DNA of 64,000 nucleotides. It comes from Pseudomonas sp. TMP9. Its GTDB lineage: Bacteria; Pseudomonadota; Gammaproteobacteria; Pseudomonadales; Pseudomonadaceae. This document shows, piece after piece, positions 1 through 8,117 of this stretch. Position 1 is the first letter of the stretch, and each line of letters starts with the position of its first letter. The stretch lies in NCBI RefSeq assembly GCF_037943105.1, contig NZ_CP149803.1, forward strand, positions 1,240,001 to 1,304,000, given 5' to 3'. A model generated the notes under the pieces. The model had not been told where the DNA came from and searched no databases. It worked only from the letters and a program-made list of their open reading frames with translations. The position numbers and the translations under genes were made by a program.

Positions 1-103
1 GCCCCCAGAAGTGATGCAGGCGCTGGAACAGAGTGGAATGCTGCAACAGCACGAAGCGGCTAATGCTGAGAAGAAAACCTATCAAACGGAGCGTGCGCAA
101 TGA
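1..103 (+). CDS. ccmE: CcmE haem chaperone, C-terminal end (partial)
   Basis: Only the last 33 codons are in the window, read in the frame that ends at the TGA at 101-103. The tail is rich in Glu, Gln, Lys and Ala, which fits the disordered C-terminus of the periplasmic haem chaperone CcmE. The PPEVM stretch at the start is typical of that tail. The stop overlaps the ccmF start as ATGA, so the two are translationally coupled. The assignment rests mainly on position directly before ccmF in the conserved ccmABCDEFGHI order, because the haem-binding His lies outside the window. Confidence 0.8.
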   Translation, partial: PPEVMQALEQSGMLQQHEAANAEKKTYQTERAQ

Positions 104-2073
104 TCCCCGAGCTCGGCCATCTGGCGATGATTCTCGCCCTGTGTATGGCGCTGGTGCAGTCAACATTGCCAATGATTGGCGCCTGGCGCGGTGATCGCCA
201 GTGGATGAGTTTGGCGGCGCCAGCCGCCTGGGGGCAGTTTACTTTTCTGTTGATCGCCTTTATCTGCCTGACTTACGCTTTTATGGTCGACGACTTCAGC
301 GTTGCCTACGTCGCCAATAATTCCAACAGTGCGCTGCCTTGGTACTACAAGTTCAGCGCAGTGTGGGGCGCTCACGAAGGCTCATTGCTGCTGTGGGGGC
401 TGCTGCTCGCCGGCTGGACCTTTGCTGTGTCGATCTTCTCGCGGCAGTTGCCCGAGGAAATGCTCGCCCGCGTGCTCGGTGTGATGGGCATCATCAGTGT
501 CGGTTTCTTGCTGCTACTGATCATCACTTCCAACCCCTTTGAACGGCTGTTGTTTGATACGCCGGCTGACGGGCGAGACCTCAACCCGTTATTGCAGGAC
601 TTCGGTCTGATCGTTCATCCGCCGATGCTTTACATGGGCTATGTCGGTTTTTCCGTAGCTTTTGCCTTCGCCATTGCCGCCTTACTGGGCGGTAAATTGG
701 ATGCAGCCTGGGCGCGCTGGTCGCGGCCATGGACCCTCGTCGCGTGGGCCTTCCTCGGCATTGGTATCGCCCTCGGTTCATGGTGGGCTTACTACGAGCT
801 TGGCTGGGGCGGCTGGTGGTTCTGGGACCCGGTGGAAAATGCCTCGTTTATGCCCTGGTTGGTGGGTACAGCGCTTATTCACTCCTTGGCCGTGACGGAA
901 AAACGCGGTGTATTCAAGAGCTGGACTGTGCTCTTGGCAATTGCTGCGTTCTCCCTGAGCCTGCTGGGTGCCTTCCTAGTACGTTCTGGGGTACTGACCT
1001 CGGTGCATGCGTTCGCCAGTGACCCTGAGCGCGGCGTATTTATCCTGGCCTTCCTGCTGCTTGTAGTGGGCAGCTCGCTCGCGTTGTTCGCTATCCGTGC
1101 TCCAGTGGTCAAGAGTCATGTTGGTTTTACCCTGTGGTCGCGGGAAACCTTGCTGCTGGTGAATAACCTGATTCTGGTGGTCAGCGCCGCGATGATTCTG
1201 CTCGGTACCCTTTACCCGCTGGTGCTTGATGCCATCACCGGCACCAAACTGTCGGTAGGGCCGCCGTATTTCGATGCGTTGTTTATGCCCCTCATGGGCT
1301 TGTTGATGGCCATGATGGCGGTCGGTGTGCTGGTGCGTTGGAAAAACACACCGGTGAAATGGCTATTGAGCATGCTGCTTCCCGTGCTGATTGGTAGTGT
1401 AGTGCTGGCAGTGATCGCGACATTCCTGATTGGTGACTTCAACTGGGCGGTACTCGGGGTCTGCTTGTTGGCTGTCTGGGTGGTGTTGGCCGGGGTCCGC
1501 GACATTATTGAGAAAACCCGGCACAAGGGCCTAATCAAGGGGTTGCCGACCTTGACCCGCAGTTACTGGGGCATGCAAACCGCGCACCTAGGTATGGCGG
1601 TATGCGCCTTGGGCGTGGTGTTGGCCAGCGTTGGCAGCTATGAACGCGACATGCGCATGGTCCCCGGCGAGTCGGTGGATATTGGTGGTTACCAGTTCAT
1701 CTTCGATGGCGCGGAGCATTTTGAAGGGCCGAATTTCACCTCGGATAAAGGCACCGTGCGCGTCATCCAAGACGGTAAGCAAATATCCGTGCTGCATCCG
1801 GAGAAGCGTTTGTACACCGTGCAGCAGTCCGTGATGACCGAAGCCGGGATCGACGCCGGGATCACCCGCGACCTTTTCGTCGCCTTGGGTGAGCCGTTGG
1901 GTGAGGGCGCTTGGGCGGTGCGTGTGCACATCAAACCCTTTGTTCGCTGGATCTGGTTTGGCGCACTGTTAATGGGCTTGGGTGGCTTTCTAGCGGCAGC
2001 CGATAAACGTTATCGGATGAAAGTGCGCACCCGCGTGCGTGATGCTCTGGATATGGCAGGGGCGAAGGCATGA
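100..2073 (+). CDS. ccmF: Cytochrome c haem lyase subunit CcmF
   Basis: A 657-residue polytopic inner-membrane protein, the usual length for CcmF. It carries the tryptophan-rich WWD motif WGGWWFWDPVENASFMPW at about residues 236-253, which handles haem on the periplasmic face, followed by many hydrophobic segments and a large periplasmic loop near the C-terminus (about residues 505-610). CcmF takes haem from holo-CcmE and, with CcmH and CcmI, attaches it to the CXXCH cysteines of apocytochrome c. The ATG overlaps the ccmE stop and the gene end overlaps ccmG, so it lies inside one tightly coupled operon. Confidence 0.97.
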   Translation: MIPELGHLAMILALCMALVQSTLPMIGAWRGDRQWMSLAAPAAWGQFTFLLIAFICLTYAFMVDDFSVAYVANNSNSALPWYYKFSAVWGAHEGSLLLWGLLLAGWTFAVSIFSRQLPEEMLARVLGVMGIISVGFLLLLIITSNPFERLLFDTPADGRDLNPLLQDFGLIVHPPMLYMGYVGFSVAFAFAIAALLGGKLDAAWARWSRPWTLVAWAFLGIGIALGSWWAYYELGWGGWWFWDPVENASFMPWLVGTALIHSLAVTEKRGVFKSWTVLLAIAAFSLSLLGAFLVRSGVLTSVHAFASDPERGVFILAFLLLVVGSSLALFAIRAPVVKSHVGFTLWSRETLLLVNNLILVVSAAMILLGTLYPLVLDAITGTKLSVGPPYFDALFMPLMGLLMAMMAVGVLVRWKNTPVKWLLSMLLPVLIGSVVLAVIATFLIGDFNWAVLGVCLLAVWVVLAGVRDIIEKTRHKGLIKGLPTLTRSYWGMQTAHLGMAVCALGVVLASVGSYERDMRMVPGESVDIGGYQFIFDGAEHFEGPNFTSDKGTVRVIQDGKQISVLHPEKRLYTVQQSVMTEAGIDAGITRDLFVALGEPLGEGAWAVRVHIKPFVRWIWFGALLMGLGGFLAAADKRYRMKVRTRVRDALDMAGAKA

Positions 2074-2606
2074 AGCGACTGCTGTTGCTGTTGCCCTTGG
2101 CGATGTTTCTGGCCTTGGCGGTGATTCTTTACCGTGGGTTGTTTATTGATCCCTCCGAGCTGCCCTCGGCATTGATCGGCAAGCCATTTCCGGCCTTCAG
2201 CCTACCGTCGGTGCAGAGCGGCCAAACCCTGACTGAGGCTGACCTCAAGGGTAAGCCTGCGCTGGTCAATGTATGGGCGACGTGGTGTGTGGCCTGCCGT
2301 GTTGAGCACCCGATGCTAAATAAACTGCTTAAGCAGGGTGTGACCATCCATGGGGTCAATTACAAGGATGACAACGCCGCCGCGCAGAAGTGGTTAGTGG
2401 AGTTTCATGACCCCTACCAGCTCAATATCAATGACGCCCGCGGTACCTTGGGTTTAGATTTAGGCGTGTATGGCGCACCTGAAACCTTCCTCATCGACAA
2501 GCAGGGCATCATTCGGCACAAATTTGTCGGTGTGATTGATGAACGCGTGTGGCGCGAGCAGCTCGCGCCGCTGTATCAGGAATTGGTCGACGAGGTTCAG
2601 CCATGA
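2070..2606 (+). CDS. ccmG: Thiol:disulfide interchange protein CcmG/DsbE
   Basis: A 178-residue membrane-anchored thioredoxin-fold protein. An N-terminal hydrophobic segment (about residues 2-22) anchors it in the inner membrane with the thioredoxin domain in the periplasm. The active site is WCVAC with Cys73 and Cys76, in the sequence WATWCVACRVEHP; the later GVYGAPETFLID carries the cis-Pro loop typical of the family. It reduces apocytochrome c or CcmH cysteines before haem ligation. The start ATG overlaps the ccmF stop by 4 nt, and the end overlaps ccmH by 4 nt. Confidence 0.96.
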   Translation: MKRLLLLLPLAMFLALAVILYRGLFIDPSELPSALIGKPFPAFSLPSVQSGQTLTEADLKGKPALVNVWATWCVACRVEHPMLNKLLKQGVTIHGVNYKDDNAAAQKWLVEFHDPYQLNINDARGTLGLDLGVYGAPETFLIDKQGIIRHKFVGVIDERVWREQLAPLYQELVDEVQP

Positions 2607-3100
2607 AGCGTTTGTTCACGGCTGCCGTCTTGGGGCTGGTCTTAATCGGCACGGCTCAGGCAGCTATTGATACCTATGAGTTTGCCAACGAGACCGAGCG
2701 GGAACGTTATCGCACCTTGGTTGAAGAGCTGCGCTGCCCTAAGTGTCAGAACCAGAACATTGCCGATTCGGATGCGCCGATAGCCATGGACCTGCGTGGG
2801 CAAATCTACCGCATGCTCAGTGAAGGCCAAACTGACCCGCAAATCATTGATTTTCTGGTCAGTCGCTATGGCGATTTTGTGCTCTACAAGCCGCCGGTCA
2901 CTGCGCGCACGCTGCTGCTTTGGTACGGCCCGGCTGGTTTGCTGGCCGGTGGCTTTGTCTTGGTTGGGGTCATTTTGGTACGCCGTCGACGTAAGCCCGG
3001 CACCGCCGCCAACGGCCTGTCTGCCGATGAACAGCAGCGTTTGGCCGCTCTACTGAGCCAGCCGTCCACCTTTCAACCGCCTGTGGATAAGAGAGACTGA
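2603..3100 (+). CDS. ccmH: Cytochrome c maturation protein CcmH (CcmL type)
   Basis: A 165-residue protein. The start is placed at the ATG at 2603, which overlaps the ccmG TGA, rather than at an in-frame codon further upstream inside ccmG. It has a signal peptide (residues 1-20), the redox motif LRCPKCQNQNI (Cys45 and Cys48), and one C-terminal membrane segment (about residues 103-123). It is the short form, equal to the N-terminal half of E. coli CcmH; the TPR half is encoded separately by the next gene. It takes part in thiol-disulfide exchange with apocytochrome c together with CcmG. Confidence 0.95.
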   Translation: MKRLFTAAVLGLVLIGTAQAAIDTYEFANETERERYRTLVEELRCPKCQNQNIADSDAPIAMDLRGQIYRMLSEGQTDPQIIDFLVSRYGDFVLYKPPVTARTLLLWYGPAGLLAGGFVLVGVILVRRRRKPGTAANGLSADEQQRLAALLSQPSTFQPPVDKRD

Positions 3101-4329
3101 TGATTGAATTCTGGTTGTGCGCAGGCCTGCTGTTACTCACAGCCCTGGCCTTTTTGCTGATTCCGGTAGTCCGTGGGCGCAAGCTCCAGACTGAAGAGGA
3201 CCGTACCGCTCTTAACGTCACGCTGTATCAGGAACACTTGCAAGATTTGCAAGCGCAGCACGCCTCTGGCGCACTGAATACTGAGCAGCTTGCCGGTGGT
3301 CGCGACGAAGCGGCTCGTGAGCTCTTGGCTGACACCGAAGGAGCCCAGGCATTGCCGAAACGGCGCTCGCTGGGCGGCAAAATCCCGCTGATCGCAGCCC
3401 TGCTCATGCCGTTGCTGGGCACTGGTTTGTATATGCATTGGGGCGCTATTGACGACATGGAGCGGGCGCGTATTTTTGCCGAGCAGCCGAAGACCCTCGA
3501 GGAAATGACCGCACGTTTAGAAGCGGCGGTTGAAAACGATCCGAAATCGGCTGAAAGCTGGTACTTCCTGGGCCGCACTTATATGTCTCAAGAGCGCGCC
3601 GGCGATGCCGCTACGGCCTTTGAGCGCGCTATTGATAACGCTGGGCGCGAGCCTGAGTTGCTCGGGCAGTGGGCACAAGCGCTGTATTTTGCCGGTGATA
3701 AACAGTGGACGTCGCAGCTGCAGGCACTCACGGATGAGGCTCTCAAGGCTAACCCGGCAGAAGTCACCAGCCTTGGCTTATTAGGTATCGCCGCTTATGA
3801 GAGTGGGGCGTTCCAGCAAGCGATCGGTCACTGGCAGAAGCTGGTGGCGGTATTGCCGGCTGATGATCCCTCCAGCCAGGCCATTCAGGGTGGTATTGAG
3901 CGTGCCCGTGAGCAACTTGGTCTCCCCGCTGCAGATGCTGCTGGTTCAACCAATGCGGCTGATGCAGCTAGCGCTTCCAGCCCTGGCATAACGGTGCGCG
4001 TTGCACTGGCCGCTGAGTTGCAAGCCAAGGTGCAGCCGGGCGACTCGGTATTTATCTTCGCCCGGGCTGTTTCCGGCCCGCCGATGCCACTCGCGGTCAA
4101 GCGTCTCACCGTGGCTGACCTCCCGGCTGAAGTCAGCCTGTCGGACAGCGATGCGATGATGCCGCAGTTGAAGATCTCAGGTTTCGAGCAAGTACAACTG
4201 GTTGCCCGCATCTCACGCGGTGGCAACGCTACGGCCGGTGAGTGGATAGGTAATGGTCAGCCGATTGCCAGCAAGACCACTGAGTTGCAGCAATTACTGA
4301 TCGACAGCGCAGACAGTAAAAAACCATGA
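3100..4329 (+). CDS. ccmI: Cytochrome c maturation TPR protein CcmI (CycH)
   Basis: A 409-residue protein with an N-terminal membrane helix (residues 3-22), a short cytoplasmic region, a second membrane helix (about residues 90-112), then tetratricopeptide repeats from about residue 130 to 275 (for example AESWYFLGRTYMSQERAGDA). The last 110 residues form a separate domain of the sort seen in CcmI of Pseudomonas. CcmI binds the C-terminal helix of apocytochrome c and presents it to CcmF/H. The ATG overlaps the final base of the ccmH stop (TGATG). Confidence 0.94.
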   Translation: MIEFWLCAGLLLLTALAFLLIPVVRGRKLQTEEDRTALNVTLYQEHLQDLQAQHASGALNTEQLAGGRDEAARELLADTEGAQALPKRRSLGGKIPLIAALLMPLLGTGLYMHWGAIDDMERARIFAEQPKTLEEMTARLEAAVENDPKSAESWYFLGRTYMSQERAGDAATAFERAIDNAGREPELLGQWAQALYFAGDKQWTSQLQALTDEALKANPAEVTSLGLLGIAAYESGAFQQAIGHWQKLVAVLPADDPSSQAIQGGIERAREQLGLPAADAAGSTNAADAASASSPGITVRVALAAELQAKVQPGDSVFIFARAVSGPPMPLAVKRLTVADLPAEVSLSDSDAMMPQLKISGFEQVQLVARISRGGNATAGEWIGNGQPIASKTTELQQLLIDSADSKKP

Positions 4330-4652
4330 GTAAGTGTGTGCGCGGCGTCTTACTCCTTAGCCTATTGGGGCTTGGCGCATGCGTGCAAACACCGCTCACT
4401 TCGACGCCGGTGATAACGCCGAGCCCCAGCAGCAACCATCCACGGTTTGCCCCACCACCTGGTGTAGCCAGCCAGTGGGATGCTCGGTTGGGTGTTTATG
4501 TGGTGGGCGGCACGTCTGATCTGTACTACCGCGAACGCACGTACTACCGCTGGGATGCTGGCTGGAGTTGGGCCAGTAATCCGCAAGGACCATGGTTGGC
4601 CACCGACAGCAGCGGCGTGCCGCCAGGCTTGTATCGTCGTTACGTCCAGTAG
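4326..4652 (+). CDS. Small putative lipoprotein coupled to ccmI
   Basis: A 108-residue protein of unknown function. It begins with a lipoprotein signal peptide: MSKCVRG, a hydrophobic core LLLSLLGLG and the lipobox LGAC with Cys at residue 19. The mature part has a Pro/Ser/Thr linker followed by an aromatic-rich region with many Tyr and Trp (such as DLYYRERTYYRWDAGWSWA) and a GPW segment. It overlaps ccmI as ATGA, so it is the last gene of the ccm transcript, and a strong terminator follows. The name is not recognised. Its place in the operon does not prove a role in cytochrome c maturation. Confidence 0.75.
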   Translation: MSKCVRGVLLLSLLGLGACVQTPLTSTPVITPSPSSNHPRFAPPPGVASQWDARLGVYVVGGTSDLYYRERTYYRWDAGWSWASNPQGPWLATDSSGVPPGLYRRYVQ

Positions 4653-4700
4653 CCTATCGGTCAAAACGCTTGGTCTGCGCATAGCACCGGGTTAAACAGT

Positions 4701-4739
4701 AAAAAGCCGCCGCAGGTAGCTCTGCCGGCGGCTTTTTTT
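4701..4739. terminator. Bidirectional intrinsic terminator, ccm operon / mlaA
   Basis: An A-run, then a GC-rich inverted repeat (AAAAAGCCGCCGCAG / CTGCCGGCGGCTTTTTT) with a short loop. The flanking A and T runs make it able to stop transcription from both sides. It sits between the convergent ends at 4652 (+) and 4756 (-). Confidence 0.93.
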
Positions 4740-4755
4740 CGTCAGCGGGCGGTGC

Positions 4756-5532
4756 TTACTCGGCGATCTGCAGCTTGCGCGCCTCGTGGTAGAAGAAACG
4801 AATTTTCTCGTACTCGAACGGAGAGTTGAGCTGGCCGTAGCGGAAGTTCACCGTGGAGCGTTGATCGACCACCTCTAACAGGGTGATTTCAGGGTGACTG
4901 GTGCTGACTTCGGCGACATTTAACCAGTTGACTTGGCCCTTCGCAGTGAAGTCGGCTACCAGGCCGCCAGTGTCGCGCAGGTTAGAGGGCCCCAGCAGTG
5001 GCAGAATCAGGTAAGGCCCGGCTGGAGTGCCGTAGTAGCCGAGGGTTTGGCCAAAATCTTCGTGCTGCTTAGGCAGGCCCATGCGTGTGGCGGGGTCCCA
5101 AAGGCCAGCCACCCCAAGGGTGGTGTTGAGCAGCAGGCGAGCAGTGGTCTGCATGGCGCGCTTGCCTTTGAATTGCAGGGCGCTATTGAGCAGATTAGGC
5201 ACATCCCCCAAGTTACTGAAAAAATTGCTCACACCGCTCTGCACTAAGGTCGGGGTGATATAGCGGTAGCCATCGACAATCGGTAGAAAAACCCATTCAT
5301 CAAAACGGTAATTGAAGTGATAAACGCGGCGGTTCCAGGACTCTATTGGGTCATAGACATTCAACGCATTGAAGGTGGAGCGCTCGAACTCACGCTCATC
5401 CAGCCCCGGGTTGAATTGCAGGTGTTGCATTGGCCGCTTAAAGCCGTCGGCATCAGCCGGATGCTGAGCATGGGTCAGGCCACTGCCCAGCAGTAGGGCA
5501 AAGAACACAGCAAAAGAAATGGGCTTAGCCAC
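4756..5532 (-). CDS. mlaA: MlaA (VacJ) family phospholipid-transport protein
   Basis: A 258-residue MlaA/VacJ family protein, recognised by YDPIESWNRRVYHFNYRFDEW, the region around LLNSALQFKGK and DFGQTLGYYGTPAGPYLILPLLGPSNLRD (each in part). MlaA sits at the outer membrane and removes mislocalised phospholipids from the outer leaflet for retrograde transport by the Mla system. The GTG at 5532 is chosen because GGAG lies 7 nt before it and the hydrophobic signal sequence starts there; longer versions would run well into the upstream hydrolase gene. The signal sequence ends in LTHAQ with no lipobox cysteine, whereas E. coli MlaA is a lipoprotein. It overlaps the upstream hydrolase by 8 nt. Confidence 0.93.
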   Translation of the reverse strand: MAKPISFAVFFALLLGSGLTHAQHPADADGFKRPMQHLQFNPGLDEREFERSTFNALNVYDPIESWNRRVYHFNYRFDEWVFLPIVDGYRYITPTLVQSGVSNFFSNLGDVPNLLNSALQFKGKRAMQTTARLLLNTTLGVAGLWDPATRMGLPKQHEDFGQTLGYYGTPAGPYLILPLLGPSNLRDTGGLVADFTAKGQVNWLNVAEVSTSHPEITLLEVVDQRSTVNFRYGQLNSPFEYEKIRFFYHEARKLQIAE

Positions 5533-6823
5533 GGAAGAACTCCAGCATGGCGTCGCTGTTGACGCGGTAGTTGAGGTTGCCGCAATGGCCACCCAGCGGA
5601 TAAACAGTTAGGCGCTCGCCGAGGGTGCGGCGCAAAAAGCCCAAATCACCCGGGCCGAGAATGATGTCGTCGGCATTGTGCATGACGGCGATCTTGTTGC
5701 TGTTTTTCAGGTAATCGGCCACTGCATACAGGCTGACTTGATCAATCAGCTGCGCCAAGCTGCCGCCATCTGTGCGTGCGCGCCACATCGGGATTACTTG
5801 CTCGGTGAGGTAGCAGTCGAAGTCGCATTGCAGGGCGCGTTCGAAGAACCGAGTGAGGCTGGTGGTTTCGGTAATGGGGTAGTCGATCGGGGTGATCAAG
5901 CCACGGCGGTTGATCAGGTCCGAAGTAAAGGCAATATCAGCCGAAGAGAAGCGAAAGGCCGCGCCAATCAGCATGGCCATCTGCTCGTCGCTGAGTTTCT
6001 CCTTGGAATTTTGGAAGTCATAAAGCAGGGCGTCGTTGATGTCGACATAGCCTTTATCTTGGAAATAGTGAGTCAGCTTGCCCAGTACCAGTTCATAGAA
6101 GGTGGTGCTGTCGTTGATACCCTCGACCTGGGTCTGCACCATACGGTCGAGGTTGGTCACCGAGGTGTACAGATTGACCGGTGGGTTGAGCAGCAGCACG
6201 CGTTTAAAGTTAAAACTGCGACGGGTTTCATCCAGTTCGCTGACAAAAGCAGCCTGCAACGCGCCGAGGCTGTAGCCGGTCAGGTGAAACGCGCTGACTT
6301 TCAGGCGCGGGTGCTGGGCGCGCACAGCCTGCATGGCGCGGTAGAGGTCATCGGCGTCATCGCGGGTAATGCCGGGCGTGGCCAGGCGCGAGGCTGAGGT
6401 CATAAAGTCATAGCTGCTGGGTGATGATAATTGCACCACGTGGTAACCCGCGCCATAAAAGAGCTTTTTCAGGTATTCCGGGGTGCTGCTGGCGTAATGC
6501 GCACCGGTGCCGGCGATGATAAAGATCAGCGGCGCTTCACCTGGCTGCTTGGCCAGGCGGTAGCGCATTTTGGTGACCGGCCAGAAATTATCTGGCAACT
6601 CAAACTCACGCTCTGGGCGTAGTTTGATCTGGTAATCGCGCTGGTTAATGTCAGCATCGGCGGGTAATTGCGGCCGCAGTTCTGGCGGAGTGGTGGCCAG
6701 AGTGGCTTCGAATGGGTTGCTGATCGGGTAGCCATAACTGCTGGCGTCAATATCGGCAGCGCTGACGGTGCTGATCAGTGCCAGGCAGCTGACAAGGGCG
6801 AGCAGGCGAAGGAAATGCGGCAT
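5525..6823 (-). CDS. Secreted alpha/beta-hydrolase-like protein
   Basis: A 432-residue protein when started at the ATG at 6823, which opens a signal peptide ending near ISTVSAAD (about residue 23); an 18-codon upstream extension in the same frame is unlikely. It shows an alpha/beta hydrolase pattern: FIIAGTG oxyanion-type loop near residue 101, nucleophile elbow GYSLG (Ser185), a likely acid in HNADD (about 385) and a late His in GGHCGN (413). The substrate is unknown; an esterase or lipase is possible. It lies directly upstream of mlaA with an 8-nt overlap, so the two products are probably made together at the envelope. Confidence 0.8.
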   Translation of the reverse strand: MPHFLRLLALVSCLALISTVSAADIDASSYGYPISNPFEATLATTPPELRPQLPADADINQRDYQIKLRPEREFELPDNFWPVTKMRYRLAKQPGEAPLIFIIAGTGAHYASSTPEYLKKLFYGAGYHVVQLSSPSSYDFMTSASRLATPGITRDDADDLYRAMQAVRAQHPRLKVSAFHLTGYSLGALQAAFVSELDETRRSFNFKRVLLLNPPVNLYTSVTNLDRMVQTQVEGINDSTTFYELVLGKLTHYFQDKGYVDINDALLYDFQNSKEKLSDEQMAMLIGAAFRFSSADIAFTSDLINRRGLITPIDYPITETTSLTRFFERALQCDFDCYLTEQVIPMWRARTDGGSLAQLIDQVSLYAVADYLKNSNKIAVMHNADDIILGPGDLGFLRRTLGERLTVYPLGGHCGNLNYRVNSDAMLEFFRG

Positions 6824-6900
6824 GGCTGAATCTCTTGAGAGCCTAAGGTCGGGTGCGACGGCTCGATTTGACCACACAAGCCAGGCTAAGTGCCTTTTTG

Positions 6901-6970
6901 TTGCGGACGGCCAGTTGTGGACGACCAGTTGCGGACGGCCAGTAGTGGACGGCCAGTCGTAGGCGGCTGT
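6901..6970. repeat. 14-bp tandem repeat, four copies plus a degenerate one
   Basis: Four consecutive 14-bp units, TTGCGGACGGCCAG, TTGTGGACGACCAG, TTGCGGACGGCCAG and TAGTGGACGGCCAG, occupy 6901-6956, followed by a weaker fifth copy. Units 1 and 3 are identical. The array lies just upstream of the hydrolase-mlaA operon start, in the gap 6824-7073 where no gene is evident. Confidence 0.9.
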
Positions 6971-7049
6971 TTACAGATGGTGGGTGCAGGCGCCTGGTTA
7001 AAGCGGGGCGTTACAGGTCAGTAAATACCGGCCAGCGCCCCTGTGCTAA

Positions 7050-7067
7050 GCGTTGCCAGCGCAACGC
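7050..7067 (-). terminator. Weak hairpin after the 7074-7646 gene
   Basis: A 7-bp perfect inverted repeat, GCGTTGC / GCAACGC with a 4-nt loop, lies 6 bp past the stop of the minus-strand gene at 7074. There is no U tract, so it may be an mRNA-end stabilising hairpin rather than an intrinsic terminator. Confidence 0.35.
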
Positions 7068-7073
7068 CGCCTA

Positions 7074-7646
7074 TCAAGGCAACAGAACCAGCTCCTCGAC
7101 CCAGATCAGTTCGCACGCACCGTCGCCGGTGTCTTCACGGCTCAGCGAGCTGACCCAGCGATAACCGTCATCGCCGTCAACACTCACCAATTGCCCGCTG
7201 AGGCGAATCTGCTGGCCCTCTTTGATCTGCGCCAGGGTGCTGGCCACCTGAGGGTTGGCAGGTATGAAATGCATATTGGCGCTGTGCAGTTCAATCTGTT
7301 GGCGTTCAATGGGTAGCTGTTCGGCACGCCAGAAGTACCAGCGATTACGCTGACTGATGCTGATATGGCGCAGCACCTCGGGGTCAGCCATCGGTCCCCA
7401 GCCGAGCGCTAGATCGGTCGGTGACAGCTTGGCACCGCGGTCAAAGTAATAGTCTTCGCGAGCGAGGATGCGGGCTTCCAGCTGAAAAGGTTGCAATGCG
7501 CTGACAATATTGTCCGCCACACGCCAACTGCCGCTGGTCAGCGGGGCACTCGGCGACAGGTTATTGGACGTAGGCAGCACGATGACCCAGACCATCCAGA
7601 GGCCGAGTAGGCTGGCAGCGATGAGTATTAAGCGACGTATAAGCAT
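7074..7646 (-). CDS. Membrane-anchored or secreted protein of unknown function
   Basis: A 190-residue protein. Residues 4-24 form a hydrophobic segment that could be an uncleaved anchor or a signal peptide; the remainder is soluble and probably periplasmic. Visible stretches include REDYYFDRGAKLSPTDLALGWGPMAD and a C-terminal half that reads like a small beta-rich domain (GQQIRLSGQLVSVDGDDGYRWVSSL, in part). No catalytic motif is recognised. It is transcribed divergently from the gene at 7749. Coding is supported by an unbroken frame, Pseudomonas-like codon use and a plausible start at 7646. Confidence 0.75.
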   Translation of the reverse strand: MLIRRLILIAASLLGLWMVWVIVLPTSNNLSPSAPLTSGSWRVADNIVSALQPFQLEARILAREDYYFDRGAKLSPTDLALGWGPMADPEVLRHISISQRNRWYFWRAEQLPIERQQIELHSANMHFIPANPQVASTLAQIKEGQQIRLSGQLVSVDGDDGYRWVSSLSREDTGDGACELIWVEELVLLP

Positions 7647-7696
7647 GATCGGGTTCTAGTCACAGCGGCTGTGAGTGGGTAGCTTGAGGATGTTAT

Positions 7697-7710
7697 CTGC
7701 GCCGGCGCAG
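7697..7710. promoter_or_regulatory. Perfect 14-bp palindrome between divergent genes
   Basis: CTGCGCCGGCGCAG is a perfect palindrome in the 102-bp space between two divergent genes (starts at 7646 on minus and 7749 on plus). Its position suits an operator, but no regulator is known for it. Confidence 0.35.
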
Positions 7711-7748
7711 CATATTCTACGCAGCCCGTTTATTTACTTGAGTTATCT

Positions 7749-8117
7749 ATGCCTCGTTACCTGCCTTGGGTTGCCTTGTTTATCGCCGCAGTTGTGTGTT
7801 TAGCGCTGAGTTTTGTACTGCGCTACCAGTTGATGGAGAACGACCGCTGGGTAGGCCTGTGTGTGGCAGCGCCTGAGCGGTTAGGCTGTGAATTGCGCGC
7901 CTTGCTTGGCTGGCTTATCCACTTACGCATACTGGCCTGGGCTGCACTGATTCTTGCCGTGCTTGGGTTTGTGCTGCCGGGCGTTTGGGGTACGCGCTTA
8001 GCCGCACCGGCACTGCTGTTGAGTCTGCCGGCGCTGGTGTTATACAGCGCCAGCCTCGCCGTATTTGCTGTAGTGCTGGCTCTTTTACGCTTAGTGCGGG
8101 CGCCACGCACCGCTTGA
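7749..8117 (+). CDS. Small three-helix membrane protein, unknown function
   Basis: A 122-residue very hydrophobic protein with about three transmembrane helices (roughly residues 5-25, 56-77 and 85-113) and a short cysteine-containing loop (GLCVAAPERLGCELR) between the first two, probably periplasmic. It ends with a basic tail. The family is not recognised. Its TGA directly abuts the stop codon of the convergent GH17-type gene. Confidence 0.7.
   Translation: MPRYLPWVALFIAAVVCLALSFVLRYQLMENDRWVGLCVAAPERLGCELRALLGWLIHLRILAWAALILAVLGFVLPGVWGTRLAAPALLLSLPALVLYSASLAVFAVVLALLRLVRAPRTA

Noticed and set aside
5533..5592. Longer MlaA starting at 5592
   Set aside because: It would lie inside the hydrolase gene and precede the signal sequence; GTG at 5532 has a proper GGAG.
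5678..6397. A 239-codon open frame opposite the hydrolase gene
   Set aside because: It is an antisense frame with atypical composition and no family; the minus strand shows signal peptide and hydrolase motifs.
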